NCBI RefSeq assembly: GCF_000374005.1
Contig: NZ_KB893157.1
Span: 189,950 to 253,949 of the forward strand
From: Kiloniella laminariae DSM 19542
GTDB lineage: Bacteria; Pseudomonadota; Alphaproteobacteria; Kiloniellales; Kiloniellaceae
Length of the DNA stretch: 64,000 bases
Direction: 5' to 3'
Part shown: one piece after another, positions 26,385-36,015 of the stretch
How positions within the stretch are numbered: position 1 is the stretch's first letter
Layout of the letters: each line of letters begins with the position of its first letter
The notes under the pieces: generated by a model
Databases searched by the model: none
Seen by the model: only the letters and a program-made list of their open reading frames with translations
Told to the model about the DNA's origin: nothing
Made by a program: the position numbers and the translations under genes

Positions 26385-26513
26385 GTGAATATAATCAGAT
26401 CCTGGATACCCAAAATTATCGCGTTCTTTCTTTTCAGAGCAGGCCGAGACAGCATTACTGGAATTTATTCCGGATTTCTGTCATGCTCAGCGCGAAACAA
26501 CATGGGGGCAACA

Positions 26514-26918
26514 ATGCTTAGCATTTTCAATAATCCTGCTTTTGGTCTTTTATTGCTTCGTCTCACACTCGGGGGGCTGATGATTTTTCATGGCTTCGCC
26601 AAGGTTGGTAATCCGGGGAGTCTTGATTTTATTGGGGGCAAACTTCTGGAATTTGGTTTGCCGGGTTTTATCGCCTATGGCGTATTTCTTGGAGAGGTTC
26701 TTGGCCCTGTTCTCATAATCTTCGGTGTGTTTTCGCGATTGGGGGCATTGCTTGTCGCGGGAAATATGGTCTTTGCCCTAATCCTGGTTCACTCGGACCA
26801 GTTTGCCAATTTCACCAAAAGTGGCGGTTGGGAACTCGAATTGCAGGGTTTCTTCCTGATGACGGCCCTGGTGCTGCTCTTTACAGGCAGCGGTCGTTAC
26901 GCAATCAAGCCTGATTGA
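26514..26918 (+). CDS. DoxX-family membrane protein
   Basis: 134 residues, four membrane helices. The opening LLLLRLTLGGLMIFHGFAKVGNPG and the central FGLPGFIAYGVFLGEVLGPVLIIFG are typical of DoxX/YphA-like proteins, whose function is mostly unsettled (redox balance and thiosulfate:quinone links are known for some). ATG 26514 is preferred because GGGGG precedes it; ATG 26502 is possible. It lies outside the xsc transcript, beyond a strong terminator. Confidence 0.82.
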   Translation: MLSIFNNPAFGLLLLRLTLGGLMIFHGFAKVGNPGSLDFIGGKLLEFGLPGFIAYGVFLGEVLGPVLIIFGVFSRLGALLVAGNMVFALILVHSDQFANFTKSGGWELELQGFFLMTALVLLFTGSGRYAIKPD

Positions 26919-26949
26919 TCTTGCTGGTCATTCACAGCTGGTGATGCTT

Positions 26950-26987
26950 CACAAGGGCCTCCGGGAGATATTCCGAAGGCCCTTGTG
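26950..26987. terminator. Bidirectional terminator between doxX-like and MFS genes
   Basis: 11-bp perfect stem CACAAGGGCCT/AGGCCCTTGTG (26950-26960 with 26977-26987) between convergent genes. T-rich sequence follows weakly on either side. Confidence 0.6.
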
Positions 26988-27004
26988 CTTTCTGGGGTTC
27001 ATGG

Positions 27005-28243
27005 TCAATGGGGTGTCGGTTGTGAACTGACTGTGTTGGCGCTTTTGCGCTCGACCCAGAATACGATCATCAGTGAAATCAGCCCAAGTATTGCAAAAGA
27101 AGAAACCAGCGGCAGAACGGTCCCATTGTAGCTTTGGCCAATGGCAACTCCGATTGCCATACAGATGAAAGTTGTGACGGAGCCGATAATAGCAGAGGCT
27201 ATCCCGGCAATCTTGCCCAGAGGTTCCATTGCCAGGGCATTAAAATTGCTGAAAAGCAGGCCGATACAAAAGAAACTTGTGGTCATGTAAGCCATGAAAC
27301 CCCAGAGCGGTGGAGAGGTCTGGCTCAGGGCGACCATGAGCGAGAAGCCCAGGGCCAATATTGTCATGGCCACCAACGCGGTTTGTGAGAGCTTGCGCAT
27401 GCCGTGTTTGACGACCAGTTTTGCGTTCACAAAAGAGGCGATGCCGATAGAAAGGGCCAGGACGGCAAAATACAGCGGGAAAAGATCCGTGATGAGGTAA
27501 ATGTCCTGGAAAATCTGCTGGGCGCTGCTGAGATAACCAACAAAAGCGCCAAAAACAACACCGGCGGCAATCATGTAGGAGAGGGATTGGCGATTGGTCA
27601 GAATAATTTTGATACTGTTCCAGATATGAGTTCGGGAAAAGGGGCTGCGGTTTTCTGGTAGGAGTGTTTCCGGTTGACGCAGGGCGAACCAGACCAGAGC
27701 AATGCCGCCGAGAAGGCAGAAGCTGTAGAAGATGCTGTGCCATTGCGCCAGATGAAGGATCATCTGCCCGAGTGCCGGGGCAATTGTCGGAACGAGAATA
27801 AATACAGCCATGATAAAAGACATGATCCGGGCCATGGCCCGCCCCTCATATTGATCACGGATCAGGGCGATGCTGATGGTTCTGGGGCCTGATGCTCCGA
27901 TCCCCTGCAAGAGGCGTCCTGTGAGCATGAATGTGAAGTCCGTCGCAAGAGCCGAGATCACAGATCCAGCTATAAATATCACGAGGCCAAGATAAATGGC
28001 TGGTTTGCGCCCGTAACTGTCCGAGAGCGGCCCAAAAAGGATTTGGCCGCTGGCAAGGCCCAGAAAAAGAACGCCGATCATCAGCTGTGCATCATTGGAA
28101 TTTTCGAGCCCAAGGTCTCGTCCTATAAGGGGGAGTGCAGGCAAAATGGCGTCAATCGATAAGGCAACCAGAGACATCAACAAAGCCATAAGGGGAATAA
28201 ATTCTCCGGCCTTGATCGGTTGTATTTCGCGCGCTTGTTTCAT
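27005..28243 (-). CDS. Bcr/CflA-family MFS drug-efflux transporter
   Basis: 412 residues with 12 predicted helices. The family start LMALLMSLVALSIDAILPALP is seen near residue 17, then the MFS loop FGPLSDSYGRKPAIYLGL between helices 2 and 3 and GRLLQGIGASGPRTISIALIRD in helix 4-5, the antiporter motif region. Exports drugs such as bicyclomycin or other small molecules by proton antiport. The start at ATG 28243 gives the usual short N-terminus; ATG 28282 and TTG 28306 are alternatives. It lies 117 bases downstream of the lysR gene, same strand. Confidence 0.88.
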   Translation of the reverse strand: MKQAREIQPIKAGEFIPLMALLMSLVALSIDAILPALPLIGRDLGLENSNDAQLMIGVLFLGLASGQILFGPLSDSYGRKPAIYLGLVIFIAGSVISALATDFTFMLTGRLLQGIGASGPRTISIALIRDQYEGRAMARIMSFIMAVFILVPTIAPALGQMILHLAQWHSIFYSFCLLGGIALVWFALRQPETLLPENRSPFSRTHIWNSIKIILTNRQSLSYMIAAGVVFGAFVGYLSSAQQIFQDIYLITDLFPLYFAVLALSIGIASFVNAKLVVKHGMRKLSQTALVAMTILALGFSLMVALSQTSPPLWGFMAYMTTSFFCIGLLFSNFNALAMEPLGKIAGIASAIIGSVTTFICMAIGVAIGQSYNGTVLPLVSSFAILGLISLMIVFWVERKSANTVSSQPTPH

Positions 28244-28360
28244 GACGGACCACTTGTTTTCAGGAAATGCAGCTTTTGTCATACGCGCCGAAAAGCGGTT
28301 CAACAAGTCAGGATTTGGCTTTGATGTGTTCTGTTCGCCCCTTCTGTCACAAAACGATGA

Positions 28361-29302
28361 TTATTGTTGGGCAATCCAGTTGTAAACAGCTTCGACATTG
28401 GACCCTGTCGCTTTGCGGCGATAGAGAATATAGGCGCGATTGCTTTTAACTGTGCCGGGACAGGCAGGAACGAGTTGACCGCTTTCAAGGAAATGATCAA
28501 TCAGTCCATGCCACCCCAGCGCGACACCCTGGTGATCGAGAGCCGCTTGTAAAACCAGTGCGTAGTTGCTGAGGCTTGTGGGTGCCCGAGTTTTTGACCC
28601 AAGAATGTCCTGGCTTTGAAGCCAGCTGTCCCAGTTGTGCCAGGGAGCCTCCGGTGCGGCGGAAAGATTGAGAAGGGGGAGTTTCAGCAAGTCGTGGGGG
28701 CTGTTGATCGGCCCGTGTTTTTCCAGAAATAAAGGGCTGCAGACCGCGAGGACTTCTTCGGGAAAGAGGACCTTGTTTGTCGGTGTACTTTCTGGTGGTG
28801 TCGCAAGAGCAATGATCAAATCACTTTCGATGTCCGAAGAGAGGATCGTCACCTGTGCTGGATCTTTCGCAAGTGCGTCAGAAGGGGTTTGGGAAGTGAA
28901 TACCTGGATGTCGAGATCCTGGAACTGGTCGCGAAGCCGCGGCAATCTGGGGAGCAGCCAATGAGAGGCGAAGGCAAAATCGGTGCTGATCCGAACGCGG
29001 GTGGTGGTTCTTTCGTTTTCTATCGAACGGAAGACCTGGAGCAGGTCGTTGAAATTCTCCCGGGATGTTGCGTGAAGAGCCTGCCCTGCACGAGTGAGGG
29101 TTATTCCGCGATTTTGTCGATGAAAAAGCGGCTCGCCGATATAGACCTCAAGGCGTTTGATCTTCTGGCTCAGAGCGGGTTGAGTCAGGCGTAACAGCCC
29201 GGCTGCTTTGGTCAGGCTTCCCTGTCGGGCAGCAGTGTCAAAGGCGTGCAGATCTGAAAGATGATGATGTAGCTTGTTCTGTATATTATTTATGTCAGAC
29301 AT
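28361..29302 (-). CDS. LysR-family regulator, probably of choline-sulfate use
   Basis: 313 residues. N-terminal winged helix (LSDLHAFDTAARQGSLTKAAGLLRLTQPALSQKIKRLE), then a substrate-binding-like effector domain. It is transcribed divergently from betC with 172 bases between the starts, the layout of the LysR-type choline-sulfate utilisation regulators found next to betC in rhizobia and pseudomonads. This role is inferred from context. The gene may read through into the MFS transporter. Confidence 0.87.
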   Translation of the reverse strand: MSDINNIQNKLHHHLSDLHAFDTAARQGSLTKAAGLLRLTQPALSQKIKRLEVYIGEPLFHRQNRGITLTRAGQALHATSRENFNDLLQVFRSIENERTTTRVRISTDFAFASHWLLPRLPRLRDQFQDLDIQVFTSQTPSDALAKDPAQVTILSSDIESDLIIALATPPESTPTNKVLFPEEVLAVCSPLFLEKHGPINSPHDLLKLPLLNLSAAPEAPWHNWDSWLQSQDILGSKTRAPTSLSNYALVLQAALDHQGVALGWHGLIDHFLESGQLVPACPGTVKSNRAYILYRRKATGSNVEAVYNWIAQQ

Positions 29303-29474
29303 GAAAATTTTCGATCTGTTGCCTGTTTTTTCTTTGGTGTAGGTTTGTTGAAGATAAAATATTTTATGTGATTAGGCAATTGAGGCGTGAAGTCATGTTG
29401 TTTCCGGTTATGCGGAATGCCGCCATGATATGCTGCAGTGTCTGATGAGAGATTATCTGGTGAGAGGAAGTTTT

Positions 29475-30992
29475 ATGAGTAGCAAGCCCAATATTCTGAT
29501 TATCATGGTTGACCAGCTGAATGGTACTTTCTTTCCTGATGGCCCGGCTGATTTTCTGCATGCCCCGCATTTGCGGGCTCTGGCAGAACAGTCACTGCGT
29601 TTTAAAAACAACTATACGGCCAGCCCCCTCTGTGCGCCGGGTCGTGCCTCCTTTATGTCCGGGCAGTTGCCTTCCCGGACCCGCGTTTATGACAATGCAG
29701 CTGAATACGCATCTGATATTCCGACCTATGCCCATCATCTCCGGCGGGCGGGTTATTACACCTGTCTGAGTGGCAAGATGCATTTTGTCGGACCGGACCA
29801 GCTACACGGATTTGAAGATCGCCTGACAACAGATATCTATCCGGCGGATTTTGGCTGGACACCGGATTACCGCAAGCCGGGAGAGCGTATTGACTGGTGG
29901 TATCACAATCTGGGTTCGGTTACCGGGGCCGGGGTTGCTGAGATCTCGAACCAGATGGAATACGATGATGAAGTGGCTTATCACGCCCAGCAGAAACTCT
30001 ATCAGCTGGCCCGAAATCAGGATGAACGTCCCTGGTGTCTGACAGCCAGCTTTACCCATCCACACGACCCCTATGTCGCCCGGCGTAAATTCTGGGATCT
30101 TTATGAGGACTGTGCGTATCTTTCTCCTGAATTCCCTCATATCGCTTATGAGGATCAGGACCCTCATTCACAGCGGCTTTACAAAGCCAATGACTATAAA
30201 AAATTTGATATCACGGATGAAAATATCCGGCGATCCCGCCAGGCGTATTTTGCCAACATATCCTATCTTGATGAAAAGGTCGGGCAGCTACTTGATGTGC
30301 TGGAGCGCTGCAGAATGCGTGAGAACACGATTATTGTTTTCTGTTCGGACCATGGTGACATGCTTGGAGAACGCGGCCTGTGGTTCAAGATGAATTTTTA
30401 TGAAGGCTCCAGCCGGGTGCCCTTGATGATTTCAGGCCCGGGAGTAACACCAGTCCTGATTGATGCACCAGTTTCTAATCTGGATATCACTCCGACTCTC
30501 GCAGCTCTTGCCGGTGTGGATCTGTCAGAAGTCCTGCCCTGGACAGATGGTGAATCCCTGCTGCCCTTGGGCAAGGGCGAAGAGCGGTCCAGCCCCGTTT
30601 ATATGGAGTATGCCGCTGAGGGGTCTTATGCCCCGATGGTTTCCATTCGGGAGGGAAAATATAAATTTAATCATTGTGAACTCGATCCTCCCCAGTTGTT
30701 TGATCTGGAAGCTGATCCTGGAGAGCAGAGTAATCTGGCCGCACTTCCGCAATGGCAAGAGTTGGTCGAAAATTTTATGCTGAAGGTCAGATCCCGCTGG
30801 GATATGGCGTTGTTTGATGCTCAGGTCCGGGAAAATCAGGCGCGACGATGGGTTGTGTATGAGGCATTGCGTAATGGAGGTTATTTCCCCTGGGACTTCC
30901 AGCCACTGCAAAAAGCTTCGGAAAAATATATGCGTAATCATATGGACCTTAATACTCTGGAGGAGAAGGCCAGATACCCTAGAGGTGAATAA
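29475..30992 (+). CDS. betC: Choline-sulfatase
   Basis: 505 residues, type I sulfatase hydrolysing choline-O-sulfate to choline and sulfate, supplying sulfate and the betaine precursor. The formylglycine motif C-x-P-x-R is SPLCAPGRASFMSGQLPSR (Cys53). The metal-binding start is NILIIMVDQLNG, with the downstream HDPYVARRKFW and FCSDHGDMLGERG blocks. The C-terminal tail carrying YMRNHMDLNTLEEKARYPR belongs to the choline-sulfatase-specific domain. No signal peptide, so it is cytoplasmic. ATG 29475 has GAGGAAG upstream. No betA, betB or choline transporter is adjacent. Confidence 0.95.
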   Translation: MSSKPNILIIMVDQLNGTFFPDGPADFLHAPHLRALAEQSLRFKNNYTASPLCAPGRASFMSGQLPSRTRVYDNAAEYASDIPTYAHHLRRAGYYTCLSGKMHFVGPDQLHGFEDRLTTDIYPADFGWTPDYRKPGERIDWWYHNLGSVTGAGVAEISNQMEYDDEVAYHAQQKLYQLARNQDERPWCLTASFTHPHDPYVARRKFWDLYEDCAYLSPEFPHIAYEDQDPHSQRLYKANDYKKFDITDENIRRSRQAYFANISYLDEKVGQLLDVLERCRMRENTIIVFCSDHGDMLGERGLWFKMNFYEGSSRVPLMISGPGVTPVLIDAPVSNLDITPTLAALAGVDLSEVLPWTDGESLLPLGKGEERSSPVYMEYAAEGSYAPMVSIREGKYKFNHCELDPPQLFDLEADPGEQSNLAALPQWQELVENFMLKVRSRWDMALFDAQVRENQARRWVVYEALRNGGYFPWDFQPLQKASEKYMRNHMDLNTLEEKARYPRGE

Positions 30993-31022
30993 AAATAAGG
31001 TTTTGTGAGGGTGGAAAGAGAA

Positions 31023-31054
31023 GTCATGGGCGTCTCATGCGAGATGCCCGTGAC
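31023..31054 (+). terminator. Hairpin after betC
   Basis: GTCATGGGC-G-TCTC ... GAGA-T-GCCCGTGAC forms a stem of about 13 pairs around an ATGC loop, 31 bases after the betC stop, followed by TATTTC. A moderate terminator candidate. Confidence 0.5.
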
Positions 31055-31222
31055 TATTTCTGCTGGAGTGTGGTAAGGTTTTTGTAAAGGTTATGCAGAG
31101 GCAATAACACTTTTAAGTAGAATTCAGTCAGAAAGAAAGCCTAGGATATCCTAAGATTATCTGTGCCGGGCAGAAGATCACAGCCTGGCAGCTTAAGTTG
31201 AATAGATGGAGAGTATGGGGAC

Positions 31223-32116
31223 GTGGGATCACAGCGAATATTGCTTCTTGATCATGATGAAAAGACGCTTCGTGATGTTTCACAAATACTGAGTGAAAAA
31301 AATCTGCAAGTGGTCACAGCTGAATGTCCTGATGAGGTTATTTTTGATTCCCTTGCTGAAACATCGCCTGTGAGCCTGATCCTGGTCTCTGATGATTTTG
31401 ACCGGGAAATTTTGATGACGTCATCTTTGCTGGGTGGCGGTAATGAAAAACTTAAACAAAAGATTCCAATAATTGTGATGTCCCGGCACGGGAAGCGGAA
31501 ACCGGCCTTTGAACGGCTTCTGGGGAGCTGCTTTCATATTATCTATAAGCCTCTGGTACCTCAGAATCTTTGTTCTGCCGTTATGGCAGGGCTGGAGCAG
31601 TACAGCAATGTCAGGGAGCTGTTGCTGCAGCTGGAGCGACGCTCTTCTGCTATCGGGCTGATCACATCTGGCACCTTTGAGTTTCGTCGCCCGGAACAGG
31701 CCCGGAATCTGACAACCATGCTGGCGATTGCCAGCCCTTCTGCGGAAAGAGTCGTTATTGGTTTAAGCGAGTTGCTGCATAACGCCATTGAACACGGGAA
31801 TCTTGAGATCGGCTATGCTTTGAAAACCGAACTGCTCAGAAACGGCAATTTACATGAGGAAATTGAAAAGCGTCTGGCAACCGTCCCCTACAAAGACAGA
31901 CTGGTTACATTGTCGTTCGAACGTCGTGAAAAAGAAGCTATATTCATCGTTACGGACGAAGGAGCGGGTTTTGATTGGCGGAAATATCTGTCTCTTGATG
32001 ATGATCGTCTTACAGAAGCGCATGGCCGGGGCATAGCTTTCGCCTCGATGATGGCTTTTTCAGAGCTGAATTATAATGAGAAGGGGAACCAGGTCACCGC
32101 CAAAATGGTGATCTGA
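31223..32116 (+). CDS. Receiver-like domain fused to RsbW-type HATPase
   Basis: 297 residues. Residues 5-125 resemble a response-regulator receiver (acidic DHDE; candidate phospho-acceptor Asp57/58 in LILVSDDFD). Residues 165-297 form a GHKL ATPase with N-box SELLHNAIEHGN, G1 DEGAGFDW and G2 AHGRGIAFA, no HisKA domain. This is the anti-sigma/serine-kinase (RsbW/SpoIIAB) type. It probably phosphorylates a STAS partner at 33.5 or 44.2 kb. GTG start at 31223 with GGAGAG upstream. It converges on the REC-PP2C gene, completing a partner-switch set. Confidence 0.8.
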   Translation: MGSQRILLLDHDEKTLRDVSQILSEKNLQVVTAECPDEVIFDSLAETSPVSLILVSDDFDREILMTSSLLGGGNEKLKQKIPIIVMSRHGKRKPAFERLLGSCFHIIYKPLVPQNLCSAVMAGLEQYSNVRELLLQLERRSSAIGLITSGTFEFRRPEQARNLTTMLAIASPSAERVVIGLSELLHNAIEHGNLEIGYALKTELLRNGNLHEEIEKRLATVPYKDRLVTLSFERREKEAIFIVTDEGAGFDWRKYLSLDDDRLTEAHGRGIAFASMMAFSELNYNEKGNQVTAKMVI

Positions 32117-32183
32117 GGTACTGCCAGACCCAGAGTTTCCCGGGCACTCTTTGCTGATCAGGGACTTGTATGAAGAGGTGTTT

Positions 32184-33377
32184 CTAGTCGAGATAATCAA
32201 AGCTGACAGCTGTGAGGTCATCTTTGAGAAGATGCCTTTTATGTTCATAAAAATCCTTCATGACCTGATCCAGGAGATTTTTGTTCCCCAAAGAGGAGGA
32301 CAGATTTTTGACCTTGTCCAGCAAGAGGTCACCTTCGAGGTATGTACCATTTTTCATCTGGGTTTCGGTTAAGGCATCGCTATAGCAAAAGAGGAAATTG
32401 TCTTTTGAAAAGGTGATCTTCCTGGTTTCATAACTTGCTTTCTCGCTTATCCCAAGCGGGAGGCCAGAGGTGTCGAGATATTCAACGCTATCCGGGCTAG
32501 TCCACGTTCCATAAATCGGCTGGGGGGCGGCAGCGGCAGCGTAATAAAGCGTATTTTCTTCGCGTGAAATGATGCCGATCATCATTGTAGCAAACTGACC
32601 AGTGGGAAGAATTCTGCAGAGGTCCAGATTGACCCGTTCGAGGATTGAGCAGGGGTTATCCCAGTCGTGATCGATGTTATACATCAGGGTATGCAGGCGG
32701 ACGGTGTTGAGCGCGGAAACAACTCCATGGCCGGAAAAATCAGCGATATAAAATCCCAATGAGCCGTTCTTCAAGGGCTCTACCCGCCAAAAATCTCCGC
32801 CGAGTTCTGATGAGGGTTCACAAACCGAGGCTATGCTTACCTGAAAACGCGCCTTGATCTCGGCGAGGAACTGGGGCGAGGGCAGCAAGTTTTGCTGGAC
32901 ATCTTTTGCCATAGCCAGCTCATCGGCAACACGGTTGAGGTACCGCTCCTGTTTTTCGGCAAGAACAAGGTTCTGGAGATGCAATTTTGTTCGGGCGACG
33001 AGCTCCTGCGGATAGACGGGCTTGGTAATCAGGTCGCTAGCCCCGACAGCAAAGGCTTTGAGGCGTTCGCCCTGATTATCCATTGCTGTCTGAATAATAA
33101 TGGGGATAGAGGCTGTATCCTCGATTTGACGGGCCAACCTGCAAACCTCCATGCCATCCATAATGGGCATCATAAGATCGAGAATGATCAGATCGGGGGG
33201 GGTGGCCGCAATTACGGACATGGCTTCCATACCATTTTCAGCCATGGTGATATTGGTAAAACCTGCTTTCTTTAAAATTGAAAAGAGCAGAACGCAAAGC
33301 GACTTTGCATCATCTACAACCAGAATTCTTCGGTTGAGAATGTCTTCTAGAGGAACCTTTTCAATACTGGCAGGCAA
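32184..33377 (-). CDS. Response regulator with PP2C/SpoIIE phosphatase output (RsbU-like)
   Basis: 397 residues. The receiver spans residues 17-130, with Asp67 in LIILDLMMPIMDG and acidic VDDA. A short coiled linker (LVLAEKQERYLNRVADELAMAKDVQQ) precedes a SpoIIE-type PP2C domain, with metal motifs ELGGDFWRVEP and YIADFSGHGVVSA. It should dephosphorylate a STAS antagonist when phosphorylated by CheA or another kinase. The only credible start is TTG 33377, with AGGA upstream. It is the last gene of the chemotaxis operon, 69 bases after the STAS gene. Confidence 0.87.
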   Translation of the reverse strand: MPASIEKVPLEDILNRRILVVDDAKSLCVLLFSILKKAGFTNITMAENGMEAMSVIAATPPDLIILDLMMPIMDGMEVCRLARQIEDTASIPIIIQTAMDNQGERLKAFAVGASDLITKPVYPQELVARTKLHLQNLVLAEKQERYLNRVADELAMAKDVQQNLLPSPQFLAEIKARFQVSIASVCEPSSELGGDFWRVEPLKNGSLGFYIADFSGHGVVSALNTVRLHTLMYNIDHDWDNPCSILERVNLDLCRILPTGQFATMMIGIISREENTLYYAAAAAPQPIYGTWTSPDSVEYLDTSGLPLGISEKASYETRKITFSKDNFLFCYSDALTETQMKNGTYLEGDLLLDKVKNLSSSLGNKNLLDQVMKDFYEHKRHLLKDDLTAVSFDYLD

Positions 33378-33446
33378 AGGTTATGTCCTAAGGTAATAAA
33401 ATCTTGGGGATGCCCGGGATGTTTTCGACAAGGCACCGAGATTTAT

Positions 33447-33755
33447 TTATTCATCAACTACCTGAATAAGCGTTTCGAGCTTTACCAGCTTGAACATGGT
33501 TTTGACGCGCTCTCTAGGGTTGCTGATCCGAAACGTCCAATCCTCGCTCTGGGCTCTTTCCTGGGCGACCAGAAACATGCCCAAGCCAGCAGAATCAACA
33601 TAATCCACGTTGGCGAGGTCAACCTGAATGGTCTGTGCGCCTGTTTTGACAGCCTCGTCGATCATGCTCCTGAAAGTCGGATGATCACTGAAAGTAAACT
33701 CACCTTTCATAATGCATTTCACATTTTTTTTGTCGGGCAGAAGAGAATAATCCAT
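33447..33755 (-). CDS. STAS-domain antagonist (RsbV/SpoIIAA-like)
   Basis: 102 residues, a single STAS domain. The motif VDYVDSAGLGMFLVAQE contains the phosphorylatable position: Ser55 is present while the next residue, the modified Ser in SpoIIAA, is Ala. It lies between the soluble MCP-like gene and the REC-PP2C gene, the natural partner phosphatase. The kinase would be the REC-HATPase protein. Its final target (sigma factor, anti-sigma factor or a motility regulator) is not in the window. Confidence 0.85.
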   Translation of the reverse strand: MDYSLLPDKKNVKCIMKGEFTFSDHPTFRSMIDEAVKTGAQTIQVDLANVDYVDSAGLGMFLVAQERAQSEDWTFRISNPRERVKTMFKLVKLETLIQVVDE

Positions 33756-33774
33756 GATGTTCGTATCTCCGGTT

Positions 33775-34872
33775 CTAGAATAGTTCTATATCATCATCGT
33801 CGGTGGCGGCTTGATCGCTTTCCGAGTTGTCTTCTGTGCTCTCAATATCTTCATCATACAGCGCATGCATGATAAATCTCTCACGCATTTCGCTGAGATT
33901 GAAGCCATTAATCAGGGTGTTCAGCCATTCCCGGTCAAGTTCGGGTGTGATGTCTTCGCCCATGGTTTCTTCTGTTCGTCTGATCATGTCCTCATTGGCT
34001 TTTATCATAACCTGAAAGGCATCGAGGAGATGTGCCAGGCGTTGACTGGTGCGATCCTGAAACTGCATTCCTGTAACCATTTCAGAGATTTTCCTGGTTA
34101 TCGCGTCTGAGCTTTCTGCTGATTGAGATATGGTGGCACTGAACTCTTTGTTCCGCTCAAGCATACTGCTCAAGATTTTATCGATTGTGTCCTTGGCCAA
34201 AATGTTTTCCGACAGATCTATTGAAGTAACGTTCTCAAGAGTTGTTCGCGTTTCGGCCAGACTGTTGGAGACGTTTGAAATTTCTTCTTGTATTTTTGTT
34301 GAGAGTTCTTTCACCGATTGAGACAACTCGCGTACGCCGTCGGCAACGACGGAAAATCCAGCACCGGCAGCACCGGCTCGCATTGCTTCGATCTTGGCAT
34401 TCAACGCAAGAAGGTTGGTTTTCTTGTTAACCTTTTCGATGTCATTCACCCTATTCTGTACCTTCCCAACGTAGGCAAGAAGGTCTTCAAGGGAGTAAGT
34501 CATGCTCATGCCGTGTTTGGAAATGCGTAAAATCTGGTCGACAACAGCGGTAAGGTTACTTTCCAGGGTCTTGAGAACTTCACCAAGGGGAACATTTTTA
34601 CCGTCCACAAGGACATTGCCTGCGGTTTCAACGATACTATTCAACTCTTTGGCCTGTTGCCGGGAATAGGTAGCAAGCTCGCGAAAGTTTTGTGAAAGCT
34701 CATCTGTACTTGTCTCAACCAGTGACGAGGCGACTTCAACCTCTTTTGTAAGGGCACGAAAGGTTCTTCTTTGCACATCAGACAAGCCCACCCAAAGGGT
34801 CAGAAGCTGATGCATGTCTTCGACCTCCTGTCCGGAGGTGTCGCCTAATTGCACTTTTGCTGTCATTGCCAT
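33775..34872 (-). CDS. Soluble MCP-like protein with CheZ-like motif
   Basis: 365 residues, no membrane segment. The helical N-terminal part leads to an MCP signalling hairpin ([29 protein letters not shown], 151-179). From about 245 the sequence departs from receptors: MVTGMQFQDRTSQRLAHLL puts Asp273 and Gln277 in the FQDxTxQ arrangement of the CheZ active site. It ends in an acidic tail with C-terminal DDDDIELF. It may be a CheA-array adaptor that also dephosphorylates CheY. No separate cheZ is present. GGAG precedes ATG 34872. The family name is uncertain; the domain reading is my inference. Confidence 0.75.
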   Translation of the reverse strand: MAMTAKVQLGDTSGQEVEDMHQLLTLWVGLSDVQRRTFRALTKEVEVASSLVETSTDELSQNFRELATYSRQQAKELNSIVETAGNVLVDGKNVPLGEVLKTLESNLTAVVDQILRISKHGMSMTYSLEDLLAYVGKVQNRVNDIEKVNKKTNLLALNAKIEAMRAGAAGAGFSVVADGVRELSQSVKELSTKIQEEISNVSNSLAETRTTLENVTSIDLSENILAKDTIDKILSSMLERNKEFSATISQSAESSDAITRKISEMVTGMQFQDRTSQRLAHLLDAFQVMIKANEDMIRRTEETMGEDITPELDREWLNTLINGFNLSEMRERFIMHALYDEDIESTEDNSESDQAATDDDDIELF

Positions 34873-34934
34873 TTTTCTTCTCCGGGGCCCGAGGGGTGGT
34901 TCTTGAAACTGGTGCCTTCTGCCCTTCGTAATGT

Positions 34935-36002
34935 TTAGACTCGTATGTGTCTGTCTTGTTCACTTCCGCAGGCATTCAGTATTGCCTCTGCGATCAGGTG
35001 AAGCGGGAGCTGCTGTTCAACAGCTCCCATTTCAAAAGCTGCTTTGGGCATGCCATAGACAACAGAAGAACTTTCGTCCTGCCCGAAGGTTTTAGCGCCA
35101 GCCTGTCGGAGTTCCAGCAGGCCAGAGGCACCATCTTTGCCCATACCTGTCAGAATGACGCCGACTGCATTCTTGCCTGCTGCGTCCCGGGTAGAACTGA
35201 AGAGAACATCTACAGAAGGTCGGTGCCCTGAAACGGGAGGGGTGTCTGATAACTGACAGATATAGTTCGCCCCGGAGCGCTTGAGTTTCAGATGCTTGTT
35301 CCCAGGGGCAATATAGACATGACCCGGCAGTACCCGTTCATCCTGTCGCGCTTCACTGACTGAAACAGCACTGACTTTATTCAGGCGCTCGGCAAAGGTC
35401 TGGGTGAATTTTTCAGGCATATGTTGGGTTACCAGTACGGCAGGGCTGTTAGCCGGCAGACGGCATATAATTTCTCGTAAAGCCTCGACGCCGCCCGTAG
35501 ATGCACCGATAGCAATAATTTTCTCTGTTGTAGAGAAACTAACGGGGGGCGGGAGATTGGATTTATCCAGAACGGAAGCTTTTTTTTGGAGAGCTTTTAC
35601 GCGTGCACCTGCTGCCGATTTTACTTTTGAGATTAATTCGTCAGCACGTTTTTCTATACCTTTTTGCATTCCTAATTTGGGTTTAGGGAAAAAGTCAACA
35701 GCACCAAGCTCAAGGGCTGTTATCGTTGCTTCAGCTCCAGCCTGGGTAAGCGAAGACACCATCACGACAGGCATGGGCCGCAAGGTCATGATCTTTTCGA
35801 GAAAAGACAGGCCATCCATTTTTGGCATTTCGATGTCGAGTGTTATGACATCGGGAAGCAATTGTTTGATCATCTGCCGCGCCTGAAAGGGGTCGGCTGC
35901 GGTGCCGACAACGTGAATCCCTGGATCGCGTGACAGAAGGGCCTGTAACAGCTCCCGCATCAGAGCGGAGTCATCAACAATCAGTACCTTGGTTTGTTTC
36001 AA
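34935..36002 (-). CDS. cheB: Chemotaxis methylesterase/deamidase CheB
   Basis: 355 residues. The receiver domain has Asp56 in VITLDIEMPKMDG. The C-terminal methylesterase has catalytic Ser in IAIGASTGGVEAL, His in VLVTQHMPEKFT and Asp in VGVILTGMGKDGAS. It removes methyl groups from receptor glutamates when phosphorylated by CheA. The start is TTG 36002, supported by AGGA at -7. A TTG at 36029 would overlap cheD and lacks a ribosome site. Confidence 0.93.
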   Translation of the reverse strand: MKQTKVLIVDDSALMRELLQALLSRDPGIHVVGTAADPFQARQMIKQLLPDVITLDIEMPKMDGLSFLEKIMTLRPMPVVMVSSLTQAGAEATITALELGAVDFFPKPKLGMQKGIEKRADELISKVKSAAGARVKALQKKASVLDKSNLPPPVSFSTTEKIIAIGASTGGVEALREIICRLPANSPAVLVTQHMPEKFTQTFAERLNKVSAVSVSEARQDERVLPGHVYIAPGNKHLKLKRSGANYICQLSDTPPVSGHRPSVDVLFSSTRDAAGKNAVGVILTGMGKDGASGLLELRQAGAKTFGQDESSSVVYGMPKAAFEMGAVEQQLPLHLIAEAILNACGSEQDRHIRV

Positions 36003-36015
36003 GTTTTTTTCCTGT

